From positions 1-46,521 of the forward strand of contig JAGBTG010000013.1 in the NCBI GenBank assembly GCA_017631435.1: a stretch of 46,521 nt of DNA, written 5' to 3'. The position numbers were made by a program, and so were the translations under genes. This DNA is from Bacteroidales bacterium. Its GTDB lineage: Bacteria > Bacteroidota > Bacteroidia > Bacteroidales > UBA932. Below are positions 17,837-26,035 of the stretch, in pieces; the stretch's first letter is position 1; the number at the start of each line of letters is the position of its first letter. Below the pieces are notes generated by a model. The model was not told the origin of the DNA. It made no database searches and saw only the letters and a program-made list of their open reading frames with translations.

Positions 17837-19032
17837 TACATAAGTGTCTCTATATTATCCACAATATCCGCTGCCACTTCCCCCTTGCTCTTAAGAGAAC
17901 ACTCAACAGGCTCCCTGTCCTTGAAGAACAGTGTAACCTTATTGGTATCATGGCCGAATCCGGCACCTGCATCCCTCATGGAATTGAGGACAATCATATC
18001 CAGTTTCTTACGCTCCAGTTTTCCTGCTGCATTGGCCCTCTCATCATTTGTCTCAAGGGCAAATCCAACAGCCACGGTACCCTTGTCCCTGTTCTCTCCT
18101 ACCCAAGCAGCAATGTCATTGGTAGGTGTAAGCTCAAGATTATAATTGCTCTTCTCCCTCTTTATCTTCTGCTGTCCAACTTGTGCCACAGTAAAATCTG
18201 CCACCGCTGCACACAAGATAACAACATCTGCCCCAGGCACATTTGCCTTAGTAGCCTCAAACATCTCCCCTGCTGTAACAACATCAACAACCTTTATGTT
18301 TGGCAAAGAGGCCTTCACATTCACCGGACCACTCACCACTACAACATCAGCCCCCCTCAACGCAACCTCCCTTGCCAGTGCATATGCCATTTTTCCCGAC
18401 GAATGGTTGGTTATGTATCTGACCGGATCTATCGGCTCCCTTGTTGGTCCTGCTGTAATCACCACTTTCTTCCCCTTCATAGAACCCTGTCGGGAGAAAA
18501 TTGCCTCAACCTGGGCAACTATCTCCTCCGGCTCTGCCATTCTCCCCTTTCCTTCAAGTCCACTTGCAAGCTCACCACTGCCGGGCTCCACAATTTCCAC
18601 ACCCCACTCCTTAAGAGTCTCAAGGTTCCTTTGTGTTGACGGATGCCTGTACATGTCAAGATCCATAGCGGGGGCAATTGCCACCTTGCATTTGGCAGAA
18701 AGATATGATGTAAGCAACAGATTGTCTGCCACTCCCGACACCATCTTGCCCATAGTGTTGGCCGAACATGGTGCTATAAGATAAAGGTCAGCCCAGATGC
18801 CCAATGAAACATGGCTGTTCCAGTCACCGTTCTCGGGATTGTAGAAATCAACAAGAATAGGGTTCTTTGATAAAGTGGCCATTGTAAGCGGAGTTATGAA
18901 CTGCTTGGCCATCTCCGTCATTACCACCTTTACCTCAGCACCCTGTTTAACAAGAGCCCTCACCAACATTGCAGACTTATAGGCTGCAATGCTGCCGGTA
19001 ACTCCCAAAAGGATATGTTTGCCTTTAAGCAT
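17836..19032 (-). CDS. coaBC: Bifunctional phosphopantothenoylcysteine decarboxylase/synthetase
   Basis: Catalyses two steps of coenzyme A synthesis: CTP-dependent ligation of cysteine to phosphopantothenate (CoaB) and FMN-dependent decarboxylation (CoaC). The 398-residue chain has the CoaC flavoprotein domain first: LGVTGSIAAYKSAMLVRAL near residue 8, the catalytic-His segment NSHVSLGIWADLYLIAPCS near 72, and APAMDLDMYRHP near 119. CoaB follows from about 190 with GPTREPIDPVRYITNHSSGKM, CAAVADF and QKIKRE. The PxMNxxMW motif of E. coli Dfp reads PAMDLDMY here, an Asn-to-Asp and Trp-to-Tyr change that I recall from other Bacteroidota. It overlaps recN by one base and starts 15 bp after rpoZ. 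Confidence 0.95.
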   Translation of the reverse strand: MLKGKHILLGVTGSIAAYKSAMLVRALVKQGAEVKVVMTEMAKQFITPLTMATLSKNPILVDFYNPENGDWNSHVSLGIWADLYLIAPCSANTMGKMVSGVADNLLLTSYLSAKCKVAIAPAMDLDMYRHPSTQRNLETLKEWGVEIVEPGSGELASGLEGKGRMAEPEEIVAQVEAIFSRQGSMKGKKVVITAGPTREPIDPVRYITNHSSGKMAYALAREVALRGADVVVVSGPVNVKASLPNIKVVDVVTAGEMFEATKANVPGADVVILCAAVADFTVAQVGQQKIKREKSNYNLELTPTNDIAAWVGENRDKGTVAVGFALETNDERANAAGKLERKKLDMIVLNSMRDAGAGFGHDTNKVTLFFKDREPVECSLKSKGEVAADIVDNIETLM

Positions 19033-19047
19033 ACCTGTAGCTTAAAT

Positions 19048-19365
19048 TTAGGCCTCCACTTTGCGAGAGTAAATCTCACCGCTCTGGAACTCTTTGATAG
19101 CTACCAAAGTAGGCTTAGGAAGCTTCTCATAGTGACGTGAAATCTCAATCTGCTCCCTGTTCTCGAAAGTCTCCTCCAAAGTATCTGCAAAATTTGAGAA
19201 CTCCTCAAGTTTTGCGCTAAGCTCCTGTTTTACCTCAGCCGCTACCTGGTTAGCTCTTTTTGCAATAATCATAGTAGTCTCGTAAATGTTGCCTGTAGGC
19301 TCAGCAAGCTCACTCAAATCTCTGGTTACGGTATTACCGTAAACTTTGTACTCTTTTTTCTCCAT
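19048..19365 (-). CDS. rpoZ: RNA polymerase omega-type subunit (Bacteroidota form)
   Basis: A 105-residue protein recognised as the Bacteroidota omega/Rpb6-like subunit, which helps assemble RNA polymerase. The core DLSELAEPTGNIYETTMIIAKRANQV (about residues 16-41) corresponds to the omega segment contacting beta-prime. A charged helix follows, then a tail YEKLPKPTLVAIKEFQSGEIY. It is divergent from E. coli RpoZ, so identification rests on its fixed position between bamD and coaBC as well as sequence. Spacing to bamD is 5 bp and to coaBC 15 bp. Confidence 0.88.
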   Translation of the reverse strand: MEKKEYKVYGNTVTRDLSELAEPTGNIYETTMIIAKRANQVAAEVKQELSAKLEEFSNFADTLEETFENREQIEISRHYEKLPKPTLVAIKEFQSGEIYSRKVEA

Positions 19366-19370
19366 TTTTA

Positions 19371-20189
19371 TTATTGTTCTTCTTGTTTTACAATCTCTTT
19401 ATCGGCATAATGTTCAACTTTTGCATACAGTCCATCAACCTCTTTCCTGTATTTCGACTCAGGATACTCACTTATAAAGTTAAAATAATCATCAATGAAA
19501 TCAAGGAATCTCTCCTTCTGCTTTGAAGCGACACTGTTGAATGCATATTTGTACGATGCCATTGCTGTATAGTACAGCACATCCTCCCTGTACCTGTTGT
19601 CTGCATTCTCCTTAAGCACATTCTTCAATGAATGTCTGGCTGCCAGATAATCCTCCATGGTATAGTAGAGTTTTGCAGACTCAAAGCTTTTTCTCTCAAG
19701 TCTCTCCATAAGTTCATCCAACATGTTCTTGCAAACCGGATAATACTCGCTCTCAGGGTTCTCATACATGAACTCACTGATAACGGCCATGGCCTTCCTT
19801 GTAGGTGTCTGGTCAAGCTCGTAACGGAGAGTCTCGTCAAAAAGGCATTTTATCCTCAAATACTTGGCCTCTGTGGTAAACACACTTCTTGGATATACCT
19901 CTATAAATTTTGCAAAAGCAGCTTCAGCTGTCTCCAAGTCACCAAACTTGTAGTTGCACAAGCCGTGGTAGAAACTTACGGTATCCTCCTGAGGCAACCC
20001 CTGAACCAACAGATTAAGATTATCAAAGATGTCTGCTGCCTTCTTGTATTTGCCCTGATTGAAATAATTATGGGCAGCCTTGTATTTCAGGTCTACATCC
20101 TGGCTTCTCATCACCTTCTCGTACTCTGAAGCACATGACACAGCCACAAATGCCGAAATGGCCATAATTGCCAATTTTTTCAACTGCAT
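19371..20189 (-). CDS. bamD: Outer membrane protein assembly factor BamD (lipoprotein)
   Basis: BamD is the essential TPR-containing lipoprotein partner of BamA. From the ATG at 20189 the 272-residue product begins MQLKKLAIMAISAFVAVSCASEYEK with a lipobox ending at Cys19. TPR-like repeats follow: KAAHNYFNQGKYKKAADIF, YHGLCNYKFGDLETAEAAF and the YPRSVFTTEAKYLRI segment. The open frame extends 19 codons upstream into the trxB end, but that would bury the signal peptide, so the later ATG is chosen. It starts 11 bp after trxB and precedes rpoZ by 5 bp. Confidence 0.92.
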   Translation of the reverse strand: MQLKKLAIMAISAFVAVSCASEYEKVMRSQDVDLKYKAAHNYFNQGKYKKAADIFDNLNLLVQGLPQEDTVSFYHGLCNYKFGDLETAEAAFAKFIEVYPRSVFTTEAKYLRIKCLFDETLRYELDQTPTRKAMAVISEFMYENPESEYYPVCKNMLDELMERLERKSFESAKLYYTMEDYLAARHSLKNVLKENADNRYREDVLYYTAMASYKYAFNSVASKQKERFLDFIDDYFNFISEYPESKYRKEVDGLYAKVEHYADKEIVKQEEQ

Positions 20190-20200
20190 TGTAATCCTTT

Positions 20201-21133
20201 TTAGTTTTCCTGCAAAAATTTCTCGGCATCCATTGCTGCCCTGCAACCGCTGCCGGCAGCCGCAATTGCCTGTCTGTATGTAGGGTCCTGTACATCACCA
20301 GCTGCAAACACGCCAGGGATATTGGTCTTCTGGCTCTTGCCCTCTGTAATGATATAACCCTCATTATTGGTCTCAATATACTCTTTGAATACCTCCGAAT
20401 TCGGATGGTGTCCAATTGCAAGGAAGAAGCCATGGATCTTTATCTGGCTCTCCTCTCCTGTCTTGCTGTTTACAAGAGCTGCGCCGGTTACACCAAACTC
20501 GTCTCCAAGAATTTCCTTGGTATTGGTATTCCACAACACCTCAATATTAGGAGTATTTAGCACCCTCTCCTGCATTGCTTTAGAAGCTCTCAATACATCT
20601 CTTCTTACAATCAGATAAACTTTGTTGCACAAGCTTGCAAGATATGTTGCCTCCTCACATGCAGTATCACCGCCACCAACTACTGCAACATCTTTCTTAC
20701 GGTAGAAAAAGCCGTCACATGTTGCACATGCAGAAACACCCTGTCCCCTGAACTTCTCCTCAGAAGGCAAGCCCAGATACTTGGCAGTTGCACCTGTTGC
20801 AATAATTACAGTATCGGCCTCAACTTTCTTGTCCGAATCAATCTCAACAATGAAAGGTCTCTTTGAAAAATCCACTTTTGAAACCACACCATATCTTACC
20901 TGTGTTCCGAATCTCTCGGCCTGTTTCTTAAGGTCTTCCATCATCTCAGTTCCTGTGATTCCCTGAGGATAGCCTGGGAAGTTATCAATTTCTGTGGTTG
21001 TAGTAAGCTGGCCACCAGGCTGAATTCCCTCATATACAACAGGATTGAGGTTTGCTCTGGAAGCATAAATGGCAGCTGTATACCCAGCAGGGCCGCTACC
21101 TATAATCAAACATTTAATTCTCTCTATTTCCAT
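20201..21133 (-). CDS. trxB: Thioredoxin-disulfide reductase
   Basis: NADPH-dependent flavoprotein that keeps thioredoxin reduced in the cytoplasm. The 310-residue protein has the FAD dinucleotide motif IIGSGPAGYTAAIYASRA near residue 10, the redox-active pair Cys136-Ala-Thr-Cys139 (ACATCDGFFYRKKDVA), and the NADPH motif VVGGGDTACEEATYL just after it. The C-terminal FAD segment is GVFAAGDVQDPTYRQAIAAAGSGCRAA. No N-terminal extension or fused thioredoxin is present. A -7 element lies at 21150-21157. In an anaerobe this enzyme complements the PerR/rubrerythrin peroxide defence encoded 5 kb away. Confidence 0.96.
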   Translation of the reverse strand: MEIERIKCLIIGSGPAGYTAAIYASRANLNPVVYEGIQPGGQLTTTTEIDNFPGYPQGITGTEMMEDLKKQAERFGTQVRYGVVSKVDFSKRPFIVEIDSDKKVEADTVIIATGATAKYLGLPSEEKFRGQGVSACATCDGFFYRKKDVAVVGGGDTACEEATYLASLCNKVYLIVRRDVLRASKAMQERVLNTPNIEVLWNTNTKEILGDEFGVTGAALVNSKTGEESQIKIHGFFLAIGHHPNSEVFKEYIETNNEGYIITEGKSQKTNIPGVFAAGDVQDPTYRQAIAAAGSGCRAAMDAEKFLQEN

Positions 21134-21149
21134 AATACATAATATCTTG

Positions 21150-21157
21150 CAAAGTTA
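21150..21157 (-). promoter_or_regulatory. -7 promoter element of trxB
   Basis: Minus strand reads TAACTTTG (TAnnTTTG) 17 bp before the trxB ATG, overlapping the stop codon of the preceding membrane-protein gene. No convincing -33 element is seen. Confidence 0.5.
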
Positions 21158-22093
21158 GCAATTTTTTTTGAATAGCTTATCTTTTATGTAATATTCAGCC
21201 CTTAATTCCCATACAAGCACAAAAGAACACATCCATCTGCTCAGGAGCATGACATACCACACTGCCCCCAACGCAGAAACAAGGAACAGGTCTTCAAAGT
21301 TGCTGTGCGAAACAGAAATGTGCACATTCAGCAAATCCACATCACGCCCCGACACATTACCGCTCTCCACCTCTTCCATCATCACAGCGGCTCCATATGC
21401 CAATCCCAGGGTATTTGCAACTATCCAAAGGAATGAGGTTCTGCTTGGAAGACCAAATACGGCAAGAAACGGCTTAAGAAACCTTGAAACCCATCTTATC
21501 ACCCCAAACTCAGCCAGTATCTTCTGCACAATGGCAAGGGTATATATAAGTATGGTCATCTTTACAATAACCCCTGCAGTGGATATGAGCCACTCCTTGA
21601 ACAGAACTGCAAACTCCATATCTGCAGCACTTGCACCACCTGTTGCCAATACCATCTGTCCGGGTAAAAACCTATTCAATAAAAATGCCAGAATGAATGC
21701 AGAGAGGGTACGGGTTATCACAATTCTTATAGCCGAAGAGCCCGTCTTCTTCTGCACAGCAGTTTCAGTAATCATATTGTGGCAACTCAACACCATGGTT
21801 CCCAATATAGTAAGCGCCCTTACATCCAAATCAAGCGATACCATTACAGATATTGCCGCATATACATTCACAAAATATCCGGTAACAAAAGAGAGGGCGG
21901 CTTCACCTGGCAACCCTATAAAATTGAAAAGGGGAGCAAGCATTTCCGAAATTACAGGCAATACCTTGAAATACTTCAGGAACATTATGGCAAATGACAC
22001 GCCTGCAGTTATCTTGAGCAGCCACACACAAGTTTTTGTGGTACTTGGAAGTACACTCTTTATGCACCACAATATTTTCTCCTTGGTTTTCAT
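21155..22093 (-). CDS. Gate-domain (nucleoside-recognition-like) membrane protein
   Basis: A 312-residue polytopic membrane protein with about seven to eight hydrophobic segments. The duplicated half near residues 60-130 (FVTGYFVNVYAAISVMVSL, GTMVLSCHNMITETAVQKK) and 190-250 matches the gate domain shared by nucleoside transporters and spore-maturation proteins SpmA/SpmB. In this phylum such proteins are uncharacterised, and no sporulation genes are present. The LSCHNMITETAV stretch, with polar residues inside a membrane helix, looks functional. Its promoter (TAAATTTG at 22110-22117) is divergent from the next lipoprotein gene. The substrate is unknown. Confidence 0.75.
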   Translation of the reverse strand: MKTKEKILWCIKSVLPSTTKTCVWLLKITAGVSFAIMFLKYFKVLPVISEMLAPLFNFIGLPGEAALSFVTGYFVNVYAAISVMVSLDLDVRALTILGTMVLSCHNMITETAVQKKTGSSAIRIVITRTLSAFILAFLLNRFLPGQMVLATGGASAADMEFAVLFKEWLISTAGVIVKMTILIYTLAIVQKILAEFGVIRWVSRFLKPFLAVFGLPSRTSFLWIVANTLGLAYGAAVMMEEVESGNVSGRDVDLLNVHISVSHSNFEDLFLVSALGAVWYVMLLSRWMCSFVLVWELRAEYYIKDKLFKKNC

Positions 22094-22109
22094 ATTTTAA
22101 ATTTTGGCG

Positions 22110-22117
22110 CAAATTTA
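22110..22117 (-). promoter_or_regulatory. -7 element for the gate-domain membrane protein gene
   Basis: Minus strand reads TAAATTTG (TAnnTTTG), 16 bp before the start codon at 22093. A short 5' leader is implied. Confidence 0.5.
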
Positions 22118-22125
22118 CACCATAA

Positions 22126-22157
22126 TTTGAATTGTGGAACACATTTTGATATATTTG
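22126..22157 (+). promoter_or_regulatory. Promoter of the NigD-like lipoprotein gene
   Basis: TTTG at 22126-22129 and TATATTTG at 22150-22157 with a 20-bp spacer form a textbook Bacteroidota promoter 44 bp before the ATG at 22202. Confidence 0.75.
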
Positions 22158-22201
22158 CACCCCGTAAACAAAATGCATAACAACAGATTAACACAAATAA
22201 A

Positions 22202-22888
22202 ATGAAAAGATTCCTTACCATTATCCTTGCAGCAATGCTTATTGTTCCAATCTTACAATCATGCGAGAAATCGGGAGCAGAACAGCCTGAGAAATCAGTA
22301 CTTGCAACTGTACTTCCTTACTGGAACGAGGTTGGCTTCGCATGTCAGCTTGACAATGGCGAAACTTTGTACCCGGGCAAATTGAGAATCAAATATGAAG
22401 TAAACAGCGAGGCGGCACAGCGTGCCATCATCTACTTCTCAGAAATCAATTCACCTGTACAGGGATTTACCTACAACGCAGATATCTTCAATATCATAAA
22501 TGTTCCCACCAAAGAGATTGAAACCCTTAAAAATACTGAGGATGACATTTACAAAGACGCGTTGAAAGTAGACAAGATTGCCATAAGCGGTGATTACCTA
22601 AACGTGGAGTATACTGTATTGGCAGATCCAAACACCAACAACAGAAATGAGGTTTACCTCTTTGACAATGTTTCGGAAGGCACTCCAGAGTATGAAGATT
22701 ACTACCCTCTTGAGCTTAAGGTAAAATGCACCCCTTCAGTATCAGGGTCAAAAGGACGTCCACAAAGCTACCTTGCATGTTTCTACATTGGAGCATATAA
22801 ATTAAGCAGACTTGGATGCGACGGATACCACATATCATACAAGGATCTTGATTCAGGTGAAGTAAAGACATACACCGTAAAACCATAA
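22202..22888 (+). CDS. Lipoprotein of unknown function (NigD-like?)
   Basis: A 228-residue product with a lipoprotein signal: hydrophobic segment LTIILAAMLIVPILQSC, lipid on Cys21. The mature part starts EKSGAEQPEKS, with no acidic run right after the Cys. It contains strand-rich segments such as LRIKYEVNS and GDYLNVEYTVLAD and ends in SYKDLDSGEVKTYTV. The overall length, the early strand pair with GETLYPGKLRI and the GDYLNVEYT pattern remind me of the NigD-like family of Bacteroidetes lipoproteins, but I cannot confirm this. It has its own strong promoter and is followed by a clear terminator, so it is a single-gene transcription unit. Confidence 0.7.
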   Translation: MKRFLTIILAAMLIVPILQSCEKSGAEQPEKSVLATVLPYWNEVGFACQLDNGETLYPGKLRIKYEVNSEAAQRAIIYFSEINSPVQGFTYNADIFNIINVPTKEIETLKNTEDDIYKDALKVDKIAISGDYLNVEYTVLADPNTNNRNEVYLFDNVSEGTPEYEDYYPLELKVKCTPSVSGSKGRPQSYLACFYIGAYKLSRLGCDGYHISYKDLDSGEVKTYTVKP

Positions 22889-22933
22889 ATACAAAAAAAT
22901 GGGGAATGTGCCCCAAACACAATATTGACAATG

Positions 22934-22961
22934 AAAGGCCGGAGCAAATGTTCCGGCCTTT
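22934..22961. terminator. Bidirectional stem-loop between convergent genes
   Basis: AAAGGCCGGA (22934-22943) pairs perfectly with TCCGGCCTTT (22952-22961) around an 8-nt loop. It sits between the plus-strand lipoprotein gene and the minus-strand antiporter gene. Each side ends in TTT, so it may serve both directions. Confidence 0.8.
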
Positions 22962-22979
22962 CCATATATACTGTTCCGC

Positions 22980-24437
22980 TTAATTACCCTCCCAATGGAA
23001 AGGTTCAAAAGAGGCACTCTTGTCAATCCAGCTCTCCTTTCTGTTTGCATATATAATAAATGGTATCACTACCATAACTATACACCCTATCACAAGAACT
23101 GAATACCATACCGCATTGCTTCCTGTGGCAATCTGGGCAGGCGGGATAAAACTGAGGACAAAAGCAAGTAATGATCCGCAGAATCCAAGGCCGCTCACAA
23201 TCCACATCATGGCATTACCCTTGCTTCCAATCCTGTACGGACGCTCCGCATCCTTCATATTATACCTGAGTTTTATTGCTGCGGCAAACATCATAAGATA
23301 CATTATCAGATACAACAGCACTGTAAGCTGGCTGAGAATCTGGTAGAAGCTCTGCACAGACGGCATCACCACAAACAGCAGGCTCAGCAATGTTACAATA
23401 CCACCCTGCACAAGGAGAATGTTCCTCTGCACCCCATTTTCATTTGCCTTCTGGAAGAACGGAGGAAGATATCCTGCCTTGCCTACTGCAAAAATACCTT
23501 TTGAAGGACCGGAAACCCAAGTAAGGACACTGGCAAGCACACCAAAAGCCAATGCCACAGCAATTACAGGAGACAACCAGCTGGCCCGCAAGAATGCAAA
23601 ATATTTGTCAAAACCTATGAGCAGACTCTGGGTAAGACTGATATCCTTCTGAGGGATAACCACTCCCAACGCAAAGGTTCCCAACACAAAAATGAGCACT
23701 GTAATGGCCGCACCTATGAATATTGCCTTAGGGTAGTTTTTGGCAGGATTCTCCATATCAGTAACATGGATACCACTCATCTCCATTCCCGCATAGAAGA
23801 GGAATATTCCCGACGCCAAAACCAGATTGTTCATATTGCTCAAATCCGGGAAGAAGCTGCCATGGAAATCCATCTGTGGAGTTCCACCCATAAGCAGATA
23901 TACAATACCCAACACAACCAGCAAAGCTGCAGGGATGATTGTACCTACAAGACCGCCTATCTTGGCAACCTTGGCCACCCATCCCATACCTTTCAGCGAT
24001 ATGAATGTAGCAAGCCAGTAGATACACAATACTACAACCAAAGAATAAACCTTGTTTGATGCCAGTGACATGTCGTATACTTGATCCATCCCTATAAATG
24101 CAATGGCCACAGCTCCAAAAGTAAGTACAGTAGGATACCATATGGTACTCTCAATCCACTGCAGCCAGATGGAGAGGAATCCCCACTTTTTGCCAAAGGC
24201 CTCACCTACCCATCGGAATACTCCACCCTGCTTGTCCTTGAACATTGCAGCCAGCTCTGCCGCAACCAGCGAAGTTGGAATAAGGAAGACTATTGCTGCA
24301 AACAGATAATAGAATGCAGAACTGAGGCCATACTCTGCCTCCGCAGGCAAACCTCTGAGGCTCACCACTGCCGTAACGTTCATGATAGCCAAGGTGAATA
24401 CTCCCAACTTGGCAATCTGTTTAGTGTTATTAGCCAT
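22980..24437 (-). CDS. gadC: APC-family amino acid antiporter, probable glutamate/GABA exchanger
   Basis: A 485-residue membrane protein with about twelve hydrophobic segments, of the amino acid-polyamine-organocation superfamily. The N-terminus LGVFTLAIMNVTAVVSLRGLP, with PAEAEYGLSSAFYYL next, is typical of the GadC/GGA branch. Other landmarks are LFYAGMEMSGIHVTDMENPAKNYP near residue 214 and the WVSGPSKGIFAVGKAGYLPPFFQ block near 310. It lies directly downstream of glutamate decarboxylase, and the pair would import glutamate, consume a proton by decarboxylation and export GABA. That is the glutamate-dependent acid resistance known from E. coli and reported in Bacteroides. It lacks an obvious long C-plug, so pH gating may differ. 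Substrate is inferred from context. Confidence 0.88.
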   Translation of the reverse strand: MANNTKQIAKLGVFTLAIMNVTAVVSLRGLPAEAEYGLSSAFYYLFAAIVFLIPTSLVAAELAAMFKDKQGGVFRWVGEAFGKKWGFLSIWLQWIESTIWYPTVLTFGAVAIAFIGMDQVYDMSLASNKVYSLVVVLCIYWLATFISLKGMGWVAKVAKIGGLVGTIIPAALLVVLGIVYLLMGGTPQMDFHGSFFPDLSNMNNLVLASGIFLFYAGMEMSGIHVTDMENPAKNYPKAIFIGAAITVLIFVLGTFALGVVIPQKDISLTQSLLIGFDKYFAFLRASWLSPVIAVALAFGVLASVLTWVSGPSKGIFAVGKAGYLPPFFQKANENGVQRNILLVQGGIVTLLSLLFVVMPSVQSFYQILSQLTVLLYLIMYLMMFAAAIKLRYNMKDAERPYRIGSKGNAMMWIVSGLGFCGSLLAFVLSFIPPAQIATGSNAVWYSVLVIGCIVMVVIPFIIYANRKESWIDKSASFEPFHWEGN

Positions 24438-24457
24438 ATCAAAACCATCTTTTGTTT

Positions 24458-24495
24458 AAAAAGTGCCCCATAGGACGTTGTCCTAATGGGCACTT
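24458..24495 (-). terminator. Intrinsic terminator/attenuator between gadB and gadC
   Basis: On the minus strand the outer stem AAGTGCCC with GGGCACTT and the inner stem TAGGAC with GTCCTA, separated by a 2x2 internal loop, are followed by TTTTT. The structure lies in the 63-bp gap after the gadB stop and before the gadC start, so part of the transcription from gadB probably stops here. Confidence 0.75.
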
Positions 24496-24500
24496 TCCTG

Positions 24501-25904
24501 TTAATGTGTAAATACTTTTCCTTTCTGCTGTTCCTGCTTTTCGTAAGCGATGCGGGAGGTGGTAGGGAACTTCAACTGTTCAAGTTCTGCTACTGCAGCC
24601 CTCATGTCGGCAAGCATCATATCTGCCATATCCCTTGTAAATCCCTGTTTCACCACTACCCTCATCACAACAATATCCTCCAGTGATTTTGGCAATGTAT
24701 AGGCAGGAATCATCCAGCCGCTCTGTTTCAGTTTATCCTGCAGATCATACAGGGTCCATTTTGCACTCTTGTCATACTCTTCATCCAGATGCCAGATGAA
24801 CAGCGGATTCACAACCTCTTTGGCATAGTTGTGGAATTGAGGAAATTTGGCTATCTCACCCCAAATATATTTGGCAATCTCCAGACAATTGTGCTGGATT
24901 GCCTTATACCCTTCAAAGCCCAACCTTATATAATTATAGTATTGACCGAGAATCTGTGCACCCGGACGGGAAAAGTTCAATCCAACCTGTGAGATCTCCG
25001 CACCCAGATAATTTACGGAGAAATTCATGTCGTCGGGAAGATATTTCCTGTCTTTCCAGATTACCCAGCCCAATCCGGGATATACCAGTCCATATTTATG
25101 GCCTGAGGTGCTTATTGAAAGTACCCATTTAAGCCTGAAATCCCATTTTTTGTGTGGATTGAGGAATGGCAGGATAAATCCTCCCGACGCTGCATCTACA
25201 TGGATGGGGATTTCATACCCCGTTCTGGCATTATACTCGTCCAAGGCATCATTGAGCTCCTCCACATCATCATTGAGACCGGTCCAGGTAACTCCCTGAA
25301 TAGGAACTATACAGATGGTATTCTCATCACAGTGCTGCAATGCCAGATGCGGATCAAGGGTAATATGCTCCCTGGAAATTGGAACCTGACGCATCTCCAC
25401 CTGCCACAGCTGGGAGAATTTCTCCCACACTACCTGCATACCTGAACTGATTACAAAATTTGGCTTATCATAAGGCTTGCCCTGCGCAATTCTCCTTTTC
25501 TTCCATCTCAGCCATGCCGCAATGCCTCCCAACATGCAGGCCTCGCTGGAACCTATACCCACTGCACCTGTCTTCCATTTGCGTTTTTCTGGGGTATTCC
25601 ACAAATTGGCAAGAATATTTATACATTTTCCGTTGATTACAGCCACTCTTGGATATTCTGTTTCATCTATATAGTTGATGTTTATAGCCTCATTCATCAA
25701 CTTGGTGGCATACTCATCCATATAGGTGGTAACAAATGTAGCAAGGTTCAGCATAGGGTTGGTTTGGGGGTATGTCTCTTCCTTAACCATCTGATATGCA
25801 ATCTCTGCCGGAGTAGGTTTTTGTGGAATTACATCTTCTGGAGAAGGTTTCAGTACTCTTTCCGAGGCAAACACTGATGTTTGCAAATTCTTTTCGTCTT
25901 TCAT
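24501..25904 (-). CDS. gadB: Glutamate decarboxylase
   Basis: PLP enzyme converting glutamate to GABA and CO2, consuming a cytoplasmic proton. The 467-residue length equals E. coli GadB. The PLP lysine is Lys270 in STSGHKYGLVYPGLGW, and the cofactor Asp is in IHVDAASGGF near residue 237. TGAVGIGSSEACMLGG near 112 and the FILPFL loop are also family-typical. The N-terminus has several segments expected for the helical bundle of group II decarboxylases. The C-terminal end does not obviously show the His that closes the E. coli active site at neutral pH, although KVFTH ends with His467, possibly equivalent to E. coli His465. It precedes gadC on the same strand and is divergent from perR. Confidence 0.95.
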   Translation of the reverse strand: MKDEKNLQTSVFASERVLKPSPEDVIPQKPTPAEIAYQMVKEETYPQTNPMLNLATFVTTYMDEYATKLMNEAININYIDETEYPRVAVINGKCINILANLWNTPEKRKWKTGAVGIGSSEACMLGGIAAWLRWKKRRIAQGKPYDKPNFVISSGMQVVWEKFSQLWQVEMRQVPISREHITLDPHLALQHCDENTICIVPIQGVTWTGLNDDVEELNDALDEYNARTGYEIPIHVDAASGGFILPFLNPHKKWDFRLKWVLSISTSGHKYGLVYPGLGWVIWKDRKYLPDDMNFSVNYLGAEISQVGLNFSRPGAQILGQYYNYIRLGFEGYKAIQHNCLEIAKYIWGEIAKFPQFHNYAKEVVNPLFIWHLDEEYDKSAKWTLYDLQDKLKQSGWMIPAYTLPKSLEDIVVMRVVVKQGFTRDMADMMLADMRAAVAELEQLKFPTTSRIAYEKQEQQKGKVFTH

Positions 25905-25970
25905 AACAATCTGTTTCTTAATGTGTTTACAAAATAAAAGTTTGCAATTCCTATAACAACCGGAAGAGGA

Positions 25971-25986
25971 TTTTGTTGCAACAAAA
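25971..25986. promoter_or_regulatory. 16-bp perfect palindrome in the gadB-perR spacer
   Basis: TTTTGTTG followed directly by CAACAAAA is a perfect palindrome about 70 bp before gadB and 100 bp before perR, in the only regulatory region these divergent genes share. It may be an operator; no known regulator site is recognised. Confidence 0.4.
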
Positions 25987-26023
25987 AAATATTTTTAAAA
26001 TTTTATTAAAATTATTTACGAAA

Positions 26024-26035
26024 TATTTGCAAATA
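26024..26035. promoter_or_regulatory. Palindrome TATTTGCAAATA overlapping the perR -33 box (candidate operator)
   Basis: A perfect 12-bp palindrome includes the TTTG (26026-26029) that serves as the -33 element of perR. It lies inside wider ATTATTT (26011-26017) and AAATAAT (26031-26037) arms. Such AT-rich dyads resemble Fur/PerR boxes in general character, so autoregulation is plausible. Confidence 0.4.

Noticed and set aside
18146-18784. 212-codon plus-strand frame opposite coaBC
   Set aside because: Shadow frame; CoaB/CoaC motifs on the minus strand are unambiguous.
21249-22100. Long plus-strand open frame (283 codons) opposite the gate-domain membrane protein
   Set aside because: It mirrors the membrane-protein gene, has no recognisable domain and no promoter, and the minus-strand frame has clear hydrophobic segments and family motifs.
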